Below are positions 56,233-64,000 of a stretch of 64,000 nucleotides of DNA, one piece after another. The stretch spans positions 62,001-126,000 of the forward strand of contig NTMA01000109.1 of NCBI GenBank assembly GCA_002917075.1. Reading direction: 5' to 3'. The DNA is from Hawksworthiomyces lignivorus. Its lineage: Eukaryota; Ascomycota; Sordariomycetes; Ophiostomatales; Ophiostomataceae. The notes beneath the pieces are model-generated. The model was not told where the DNA came from. It saw only the letters and a list, made by a program, of their open reading frames with translations, and made no database searches. Position numbers and translations under genes: made by a program. Numbering within the stretch: the first letter of the stretch is position 1; each line of letters opens with the position of its first letter.

Positions 56233-56788
56233 GGGAGCAGAGAGGTAGCTGATGGTAAGAGAACATGGAATCACTTTGATAGGAAAGATTGTTTCATCAT
56301 TGCTTTGTATTAAAACCATCTAAGCTGTAGAGTCGAGAGATGATGAGTGCGGCAGCGTCCTTTTAGTTTGGTGCTTTTCCGCTCACGTATATATATATAT
56401 ATATTAGCATGACCGACGACGATGCCCATCTATACCAGAAAGTAGAACCCCAAGATATAGAACGTAAAATCATCGACAATAACGTACATAAATACAGAAG
56501 AGTGCCATATCCAAAGTATTTTTTTAATATAGCTGCCTCCCCTCCCGTACCCTCCCATAGAACGACAAAACGCCAAAGTAAAAGCACTCGCTGCCCAACG
56601 CTGCAGACCAAACCCGTACCTCATCCCATAGCCAGTGAAACGCCGGCTACCATGTATATCCAAACAAAAAAAAAAACAAAAAAAAGAAAAAAGAAAAAAG
56701 AAAACGTGGGAAAAATGGTGGACAAAGGAAATGGGCTATTCAAAATGAGCGTTTTGTTTCTCTTGAGAAACGTTGGAGTTTTTTTTTT
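56233..56788. other. Convergent intergenic region
   Basis: About 550 bases between the monooxygenase (+) and the large unknown gene (-). It contains (AT)n at 56390-56404 and A-rich 3'-end sequence. Nothing else seen. Confidence 0.6.
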
Positions 56789-59700
56789 TTACTGCCTCGG
56801 CAGTTCTTCAAAGCCTGCATCGCCATCCTCGTGGATCTTGAAGTCGATCCCTGAATCGTCATCATTGTCGTCACCGGCCGCGCCGTCTTCTTTGTAGCGG
56901 CGGCCATAGTACGACAGGCCGGCAAAGTCGTCTCGCGACTTAGCCCTGGGCACATGATGGGCGCCGCCGGCGCCGACCACACAGGTGCTGGCCGCCGCCC
57001 CCGACTGCGACGCCGCCGCCCACGCCTGGCGCGTGCTGGGGTACTCGCTCGGCTGGCTGCTGAGGTCGGAGCGCTGGGAGGCGTGGTCGCTCCCGTGGTT
57101 GTCGTCGCTCTCGATCTCGTCCATGCCGTCCATGTCGGCCTCGAACGACAGCGGGTCCATGTTTTCGCTATCCGACATTTCTTCGTCGCGGTCGTGGTCG
57201 TGGTCGTGGTCGTGGAAGAGGCGGTTTTGGCCGTCGTGGCCCTGGTTCTGGCTGGGGTCGCTCCCACTGCTGTTGTCGTCGGTCTCGATCCCCGGCCACG
57301 GCTCGTCTTCAGGGAGCAGCTGGTTGTGCTGCTGCTGTTGCTCTAGAGAGGAGCTCGCCTCTTCTCCCCGGTTCCCGGATCGCGTGCCGCCGCCCATCTG
57401 GCGCAGGTCGTCGGCTTCGGCTTCGTCTTCGTACACTTCGATGACGGAGCTGCTTTCCTCGTCGTCGTCCTGGGTCATGGGATAGTCAAAGTCGTCCCCG
57501 TCCCCGCTGTCGTAGCCGAGCATGTCCTGGTCGTCGTAGTAGCCGACGCCGTCGTCGTCGCCGCAGCCGCCGTACTGCTCCGCCATCATCGACGACGCAG
57601 GACCGCGGCTGCCCTGGCGCCGGAGCTGGCGCGCAGACAGCGACGAGGAGTGCGGCGGGTCGGGCACGGGCGCGTTGCTGTACGGCGTGGCGTAGCAGAA
57701 CGGCGTAGTGCCGCGGGCCGCGGGCTGGTCGGCGACGACCCAGGCCGCGATCGGCGCAGCCGGCGGGATGCTGGGGCTGCGGCTCATGCTGCGGCGCGGC
57801 GTGTTGCGCGGCCAGAACACGCCCGGCGAGGTCATGCGGCGGCGGCGCTTGCTGACGCCGCCAGCGACCACGGCGGCGTTCTTGCTGCTCGCATGCGCCG
57901 CGAACGTAGGCGACGGCAGCGTCGCAGTGCGGGGGCTGGGGCGCGTCACAAACGGCGACGAGCGGCGCTCGTGGGGCGCCACAGAGCTGTGCCGCTGGTG
58001 GTAGTGGTGGTGGTGGTGCGAAGAAGACGCAGCAGCAGGCTGCGCGTGCTGGCCGGCCGACTGCACACGGCGCTTGCCCGCCGCCGCCACCGCGTGCGCG
58101 CCTGTGGGCGAAGACAGCGCCATCATCTTAGGCGAGTGCCTGTACCCGTGCGACGGCGGGGCTGGCATGGAGGTCATGCGCAGCGGCGGGGGGCGGGCAG
58201 CCGACGACGACGAGGGGCGAGGCCGCGAAGACGATGTCGAGAAAAAGGGCGACAGCGACCGGCGCAGAGTAATGGAAGTCGTGGGAACGGTAGGCTGCTG
58301 CATCGGCGACTGGCCCGCCGTGTAGAACTGCTGCGTGGAGCTAGACACGACGCCAAACGAGGAGCGCGACGTCGACACTGGAACGGGGCCATTGGGTGCT
58401 GGAGCGGTTCGCGGATGGGCCAGCGAGTGAGGGCGGGCCGGGCGGATGGCGCTCAGAGGCGTGGTGCCCCGGCTGAAGGGCGGGAGGGACAGCTGGTCCT
58501 GGCTGGAGAGCGAAGGCGAGGACGCGGCGGGGGGCTCGTCCAGCTTGCTGTCCCAGGCCCAGCAGGGCTCGGCTGCTTCGGCGCTCACGGACGAAGCGCG
58601 GCTGCCGCTGGTGCGGCTGCTGCCTAGACTGCTGTCTGCAGCAGCCCCCCCTTCGGTGACGCGGCTGAGCCCGCGCAGGCGCTGCCACGACCAGCCGCAC
58701 TTGTACGCGTGCCGGTCCTGCAGATAGGCGTCGGGCTGCGTGACAAACAGGCGCTGGGTGCCCGACGCCTTCATGACGACGCTGGACATGAGAAAGGCGG
58801 CATCCCACGTCGTGGGCGTGAGCACCTCGGCGCGGGTGAGAAAGCGCAGGCGCGAGTCCTTGTGGATCTTGCGCAGCGGCACCCACGGCTGCTGCAGGCC
58901 CAGAAACTGCGCCTGCAGCGCCTCCGCAGCGGAGGACGCCGTGCTGTGGCCGGCCGACTGGCGCTGCCTCTGCGTGGAAGCCGACCGCGAGGGAGACGCC
59001 GCCATGATCTGGAAGATGTGGCCAAAGGCGCTCGCCATGGCGAGCTGCAGACTGCGCGCGTCGGCGCCCCGCACCAGCAGGGTCTTGACGAGGCCGCGGC
59101 TCTTGAGCCGGTTGTCGATGACGCGGCCCGGCGCGCAGGCCCGCGGCAGCAGCCTGGGGGCGTCCGAGGAGGGGGAGGCAGCCGCGGAGGCATCTGGCCA
59201 GTCGCCAGCCGCCGCCCACACCCCAGGGGACTGCGGGTCTGGGGTCTGGCGGCTCAGCGTATTGGGCATCTGCGTCCACTCATCGTCGTTGTTGTTGTTG
59301 TGGGTGTCCCCACCGCTGCCCGACTGACGCCGTTGGGCAGCAGCGGCCGCGGCCACCGCGGTCGTCGTCGGGAACTGGCTCGCCTCCACCCAGATGCCCT
59401 TGAGGGGAAACGGCAGAAAAACAACCTCCAGCTCCCAGGGGCTGCTGTACGACGGCAGCGACGCGGATTTCAGCAAGCTGACCTGCGCCTGCAGAGACTG
59501 CAGCTGGCTGAAGATGTCGTTGCGCTCGGCGGTGGACAGCGACCTCGCGGCGGCGGCAGACTCGGCGGCGGCAGACACGCGGCTGGCGATGCTCGTCGTG
59601 GCGTCCGTGGCCATGGAGACGACGCTGGCAGTAGTGGCGTCGTCGTCGCGGCCGACGAGGCGGCGCCTAGTAAAAATGATGCTGCCGCCGCCGACGGTGC

Positions 59701-61117
59701 TAGCTTCGTCGTTGTTGAGCCGCTTCTCGACCTCTTCCATGCGCGACTCGATCTCGGTCACGCGCATGTCGATGTGGTCGTGCTTGTCCTGGCACTCCTC
59801 ATGGCCCGGAAAGAACGAAAACGACGGGTTCTCGAGCTTCTCGAGACGCATCTCGTGGGCTTGCATGGCGCTTGACAGGCTGTCGTATGCGGCACGGCGA
59901 TCAGCCGAGGCTCGCAGCGAGGACAGCGGGCCGGCCGAAGACACGTTGGTTCGTGGACTTGCTTCTTGCGTCTCATCTTCCGCGTCTGCTGCTGGTTCCC
60001 TGTCAGGGGTCCGGGCCGGAGCGACTTCATGCTCAGGAGGTGGCGGCAGAGATTTTAGAAGAGACGAGGTAGAGGCTGCATGCGTAAGAGTGTGGAGGCC
60101 CTTGCCCGCAAAGGGTCGGAGGTATCTCCTCTGGCTAGTAGAGGAAACTGTTGAGGGTGCCCGTTGGGATGGCGGCAACAGGCCTGTAGCGCCTTGGGAG
60201 GGGACGACGGAAGGAGGGAGCGAAACAAGTGCGTCTTTTGCTGACATGTCATAGTGACCCCAGCTCATCGTGTCAGGAATGGACCCGTCCGTCACAGGGC
60301 CGATGACCGAGGTGCATGCGGAGGGAGCAGCTGGGGGGGCTGGTACGGCAGGGGCGGCAGCTGCATCGTGCTGAGCATCCCCCGCGTCAATGAAGAAATT
60401 AGAAAAGGAAGAGTCAAGGGCGGTAGGCATGCCAGCCGGGAAGTCAAAAGATAGGTTCAGGATATTGGTGGTGTCCAAGTTTTCTTGGCCCATGTCCCTG
60501 TCAGACAGTACTTGGTAAGCTGCAGGATCCTGGACCGGACTGAGGGGGGCCCGGCTGGGCCGCGGCCGTTCGTTCTCCTGGCCGAGCAGTATGACCGGCG
60601 ACGGCAGCGCTGCCCCTCCTTGTGTAGTAGTGTGAACTCCTGCGGCAGCGGCAGAGGCGGTAGCAACGACAGCCGAGGTGAAGAGAGAGGACGACTGCTG
60701 TTCTGATGGGACGCCACTTGGCGGGGGTGCGGGCGGGACTTGGTCGTGGAAGCAGGCATGGTGGGAGCACATGCACCAGCTGGCCTGGCTGGCATCGAAA
60801 TCCGCGCTGCTGCTCGCATTGCCCGTATTGAAACCAAAGCTGGCGGCGACGGGCGTGCCGGCCACGCTGGTCCTGCTCCAGAAGCGGCGGCAGCCGCACT
60901 GGGCTCCGCTGGATCCATGGGTCAGGTCGACAAAGTTGCACGGGCCGCCCGGGAGGGAGGGCGGGGGGGCATTGGGCAACGACAAGGTGGTGCCACCGAC
61001 GGCGGCAGCGCCATGTCCGTCGTCGTATATGTCGAAGACGAAGGATGTGTCATTGGAGTTCTCATTGGACGATAAGGCGGCGGCGGCAGCGGCGGCATCG
61101 AAGGAAAGCGCAGCCAT
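56789..61117 (-). CDS. 1442-residue protein of unknown function with N-terminal Cys/His cluster
   Basis: Single exon; start ATG at 61117 (MAALSFDAAAAAAALSSNEN). Residues 60-124 hold C60, C74, C76, C115, C117, H119, H120, C122 and H124 (CGCRRFW then WCMCSHHACFHD), which looks like a zinc-binding cluster but matches no family I can name. A coiled-coil-like stretch lies at about 415-475 (MQAHEMRLEKLENPSF, ITEIESRMEEVEKRL type heptads). A well-ordered block follows at about 580-850: PWELEVVFLPFPLKGIWVEA, EWTQMPNTLSRQTPD, RLKSRGLVKTLLVRGADARS, PWVPLRKIHKDSRLRFLTRA, LFVTQPDAYLQDRHAYKCGW. The rest is Ser/Ala/Pro-rich, then acidic (Asp/Glu-rich) at the C-terminus with DHDHDHDRDEE. There are no membrane spans. 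The mixture suggests a nuclear or scaffold protein, but function is unknown. Confidence 0.8.
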   Translation of the reverse strand: MAALSFDAAAAAAALSSNENSNDTSFVFDIYDDGHGAAAVGGTTLSLPNAPPPSLPGGPCNFVDLTHGSSGAQCGCRRFWSRTSVAGTPVAASFGFNTGNASSSADFDASQASWCMCSHHACFHDQVPPAPPPSGVPSEQQSSSLFTSAVVATASAAAAGVHTTTQGGAALPSPVILLGQENERPRPSRAPLSPVQDPAAYQVLSDRDMGQENLDTTNILNLSFDFPAGMPTALDSSFSNFFIDAGDAQHDAAAAPAVPAPPAAPSACTSVIGPVTDGSIPDTMSWGHYDMSAKDALVSLPPSVVPSQGATGLLPPSQRAPSTVSSTSQRRYLRPFAGKGLHTLTHAASTSSLLKSLPPPPEHEVAPARTPDREPAADAEDETQEASPRTNVSSAGPLSSLRASADRRAAYDSLSSAMQAHEMRLEKLENPSFSFFPGHEECQDKHDHIDMRVTEIESRMEEVEKRLNNDEASTVGGGSIIFTRRRLVGRDDDATTASVVSMATDATTSIASRVSAAAESAAAARSLSTAERNDIFSQLQSLQAQVSLLKSASLPSYSSPWELEVVFLPFPLKGIWVEASQFPTTTAVAAAAAAQRRQSGSGGDTHNNNNDDEWTQMPNTLSRQTPDPQSPGVWAAAGDWPDASAAASPSSDAPRLLPRACAPGRVIDNRLKSRGLVKTLLVRGADARSLQLAMASAFGHIFQIMAASPSRSASTQRQRQSAGHSTASSAAEALQAQFLGLQQPWVPLRKIHKDSRLRFLTRAEVLTPTTWDAAFLMSSVVMKASGTQRLFVTQPDAYLQDRHAYKCGWSWQRLRGLSRVTEGGAAADSSLGSSRTSGSRASSVSAEAAEPCWAWDSKLDEPPAASSPSLSSQDQLSLPPFSRGTTPLSAIRPARPHSLAHPRTAPAPNGPVPVSTSRSSFGVVSSSTQQFYTAGQSPMQQPTVPTTSITLRRSLSPFFSTSSSRPRPSSSSAARPPPLRMTSMPAPPSHGYRHSPKMMALSSPTGAHAVAAAGKRRVQSAGQHAQPAAASSSHHHHHYHQRHSSVAPHERRSSPFVTRPSPRTATLPSPTFAAHASSKNAAVVAGGVSKRRRRMTSPGVFWPRNTPRRSMSRSPSIPPAAPIAAWVVADQPAARGTTPFCYATPYSNAPVPDPPHSSSLSARQLRRQGSRGPASSMMAEQYGGCGDDDGVGYYDDQDMLGYDSGDGDDFDYPMTQDDDEESSSVIEVYEDEAEADDLRQMGGGTRSGNRGEEASSSLEQQQQHNQLLPEDEPWPGIETDDNSSGSDPSQNQGHDGQNRLFHDHDHDHDRDEEMSDSENMDPLSFEADMDGMDEIESDDNHGSDHASQRSDLSSQPSEYPSTRQAWAAASQSGAAASTCVVGAGGAHHVPRAKSRDDFAGLSYYGRRYKEDGAAGDDNDDDSGIDFKIHEDGDAGFEELPRQ

Positions 61118-62763
61118 GGACAGCTCCGGCGGAGGTCATCTCCGGGAAGAGTGCCCTTTTGAAATGAAAAGGGGGGGTCAAGGCGGGGGAGGACGGTTGC
61201 CTAAATCCAAGTGGCCCGGCAGACGGCTAGACCGGAAGTCCAGAAAGCAGTAGAGAGAGAGAGAGAGCCAGGACTGGGCACTGGGAGGTTTTGTGCCACT
61301 TCTCCTATAATCCTGCAGGAGAGGGGGGGGGGAGCGGATCGGAGCCGGGGAACACGATAATAGGCAGTTCTTGTTGAGAAATAGTTGTTCCGGGTTTCGG
61401 TTGAAAACGAAGCTTCAAGGAAGCTCACAAAAACTTGTCGAATGAGGGCATCGCACTGCGGATGATGAGAGAAACGGTCAATTCAAGAGGCCAAGCAAGA
61501 AACCAAAATATGGAAGATTGTGATATATGGCCGGCAAAGGGGAGGCCCGAAGAGGTCGAGGGAAGAGGGACCCAAGGACTGCATGGACATGGCCAACTAC
61601 AAGAATGCAGACATGAAGTGCAAAAAGAAATCAAGAGCAGCGAGGTAAGAGAAAATATCCTGAGGCATTCAAGCAGAACAGAAAGACTGACTAGGCTGGT
61701 CCGGTCATGAGAAGAGGTGAGCAAAGGAGCCGGAGGACAAGAGCCGTCGGGACGAGGTCGGGGAGGGAGGGGGCGAGAAAAAGAGGACGAGGTCGTGCAA
61801 TTTATATATGGACGTATAAAGATGTAAGCGGGCCAAAAAAGTAAAGAGGCAGCTGTCGATTGTTCACAAAATCTGTGAAAAATAAGGCGTTCGTTCGCAG
61901 TCGTCGGTCTAGAAGAGAAAGCTGAAGAAAGATGGGGAAGAAGGAAGAAAGCAAAAAAGAGAAGAGTGAGGAAAAGAAAGATGACGAGTTTAGGTTGACG
62001 AGGAGCGCCTGTGCGGGTTTGACGCAAGTGACCGGGGGACTAGCACTAAGACCCAGGAAAAGAAAAGGTGCAGAAAATAAAAATAAAATGAGAGAAAAAT
62101 GGACGAGAGAGGTAAGGCACGGCAGAAGCAATTGGAGAATTCTGATGAGGGAGGGAGGGCTTGCAGAAAGCAGGTACTGGGGGGTGAGAGAAAGAGAGCG
62201 AAGCAGAACTGCTTGAAGAGAGAGGGCAGAGAGTGAAGGGTGAAGGGTGAAGGGGGGGTGGAGGGGGAGGGGGGTTATCAGCGAGAGGTGGAAGGAGGAT
62301 GGCAAGCTGCAGGAGAATGGGGAATGATGTGGGTGTGCCGGAGAAGATGCAAAAGCGCAGAGATGGTGTAAGAGCGCAGATGAAGCTAAACATACACAGC
62401 ACGGACGATGTCACCACCACGGAGCGAACAATTGAGACGACCGACCAGAGCTACAAGTTGCGCAGAACAAGCGAACAACCAGCGAGTGCAATATACCATA
62501 TAGATGGCAGGCTACGAGATGATCGTGTGCAATTATGGAAGCATATAATGTACAGGGATACAATGTACTAATATACAATGCGAATGTGTTGGGCAGAGCC
62601 ATACGAAGTACGCGGGTCCGTCGTCTCCGCTAGGGAAGACGAGGCACGGCCAGAGAAGGTGTTAGTTATGCTTAGCTGCCGAAGGAAGGGATGGGTTAGA
62701 CGGAAAGTCGAACGAAACAAAAGAACAAAGAAAGAGGACGGGAAATGGGCGTAGCGAGAGGTA

Positions 62764-62777
62764 TACGAGTACTCGTA
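62764..62777. promoter_or_regulatory. Perfect 14-bp palindrome TACGAGTACTCGTA
   Basis: Self-complementary 14-mer about 1.65 kb upstream of the start at 61117, part of the TACxxxGTA-type motif set. Confidence 0.45.
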
Positions 62778-62989
62778 CACGGAGTATTAGAGCCAGGCAA
62801 AACCTGGTCTTCCAATGAGTTGTGTGTGTGGAGTTTAGTTGGCGGGCGAGGACGTTCGAAAAGGGGTGAGTTTGAAGGGAGAGGGGGGTGCGTGTGGACG
62901 AGAAAAAGTCACAACAGCTGCACGACTCAGCCTGCTGGAAAGAAACGACACGCTAAGATGCGACAATGAGCAAAAACAACAACAACGCA

Positions 62990-63018
62990 AAAAATAAAAT
63001 AAAATAAAATAAAATAAA
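62990..63018. repeat. (AAAAT)n microsatellite
   Basis: About five to six tandem AAAAT units. Confidence 0.85.
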
Positions 63019-64000
63019 AACGGGTGTTGCGGACAGGCTGGCTGGACAGGTAGATCTGACGGCTGTGCAAACCCTCACCCAAAGAGAAAAAAAGGCTGGG
63101 AGGTGTGGGTGGGAGTGCAGCCAAACTGAGATGAACAGACGACATACGTACGAGAACAGTACGCCGCAAGTCAGTATGATTATACGGCGTAATCATGTCG
63201 TAGACGAAAGGGGACGAAGAGAACGAAGCCGGTGGGACTATCTCCGCATGCATTTTCCCGCACACACCCTGCTGCACCACTGCTGCACCCATTTACGCCG
63301 TTGCATGCAGATAATAGACAATGTCGGGCTAGGCAGCAGGCAGCGAGAAGGCACACAACAGACAGCGTTTGTAAAGCGCGCACTAATATGGAGAGCGTCA
63401 TACGTATGTAAGTGGTGCTATTGGAGAAGGACAAGGCGGGGGGAGTATATTCGCTTCTCAGAGGATTCCCGAGTAGAAGGGAAAGGAATCGGTGGGAAGC
63501 AAGAATGACGCTCTCTCTGCGCCCTTTGACAACTCTAGACAGGCAGATGATGCTATCAGTGAAGAGAGCAGACGTACGATCTGCACGCTTCTATTCCGCA
63601 AGTCATGAAAATACTTCCGCAGTAGGCCCTTCTTCTCTCACTGGACTGGAGGTGTCACTAGGGCGCTGGCAAGACTCATCTTTCAGAACAAAAAGTCGGA
63701 TATTTGGCTCATTGGCCTCTACCCCCCTCCACGTAGAAGAAGAAAAAAGAAAAATCAATTAAACAACCCCTGTCGTTTTAGGTCCATCTTCACACGTCCA
63801 CACGCTGCAAGAATCCACTTTAAGGACCACTTTCGCGCGTGCTCCACGCGTTTCCGTCCAGGTCGTGACCAGCCCAAGGACCCCAAGCAGCCAACGGGAA
63901 GACAGAGATGGCCCGTTGACGGGCTTGGACGACACGGTTCTCGACGACTTCTTTTCCACCACCCGTCCATCCAAAACCCCCCCCCGTAAACAAACAAACA

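Larger units (their letters stand above)
61118..64000. other. Upstream spacer of the large unknown gene
   Basis: About 2.9 kb. The first 1.3 kb is G/A-rich on the + strand, i.e. pyrimidine-rich on the strand of the gene, as in the other leaders here. Further out are a palindrome TACGAGTACTCGTA (62764-62777) and an (AAAAT)n microsatellite (62990-63018). No convincing gene up to the window end. Confidence 0.5.

Overview
The window is nuclear DNA of a filamentous ascomycete (Pezizomycotina), most likely a sordariomycete. The signs are intron-poor genes with short GT..AG introns and CTAAC/CTGAC-type branch points, GC-rich coding sequence next to AT- or pyrimidine-rich spacers, a NUC-1-type bHLH regulator, a HET-domain protein, Zn(II)2Cys6 regulators and a divergent SRPK-like kinase. 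The genus cannot be read from the sequence alone.

Layout. 131-2468: mRNA export factor Mex67 (+). 2469-8070: gene-poor spacer ending in the pyrimidine-rich leader of a kelch-repeat membrane protein (8071-10455, +). 10456-19106: long gene desert with two identical tRNA-Gly(GCC) genes in opposite orientation (12877-12947 -, 14402-14472 +), eroded coding-like stretches between and beside them, and the leader of the bHLH regulator. 19107-21636: NUC-1-like phosphate regulator (+). 22721-24370: broken F-box gene (+). 25602-27680: Hsp20/alpha-crystallin protein with a very large His/Gly/Ala-rich N-terminus (+). 28578-30272: F-box protein (-), flanked by a diverged direct repeat. 31060-33892: HET-TPR locus continuing into a second conserved module (+), with one probable homopolymer frameshift. 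34687-37454: Src1/Heh1 inner-nuclear-membrane protein (+). 38967-40929: SRPK-like kinase (+). 41110-43742 and 44496-47213: two Zn2Cys6 transcription factors (-). 49884-51641: MFS transporter of the pantothenate/anion-cation symporter type (-). 53831-56232: flavin-dependent monooxygenase (+). 56789-61117: 1442-residue protein of unknown function with an N-terminal Cys/His cluster (-). 61118-64000: its long purine-rich upstream spacer (pyrimidine-rich on the gene's own strand).

The genes do not form an obvious biosynthetic cluster. Mex67, Src1 and NUC-1 are housekeeping or regulatory genes. The 22.7-34 kb interval (broken F-box gene, F-box gene, HET-TPR locus) has the character of rapidly evolving accessory sequence. 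The two Zn2Cys6 regulators, the transporter and the monooxygenase are neighbours with tailored-metabolism flavour, but there is no backbone enzyme, so no cluster is claimed. Exon boundaries were deduced by hand from splice signals and frame continuity.
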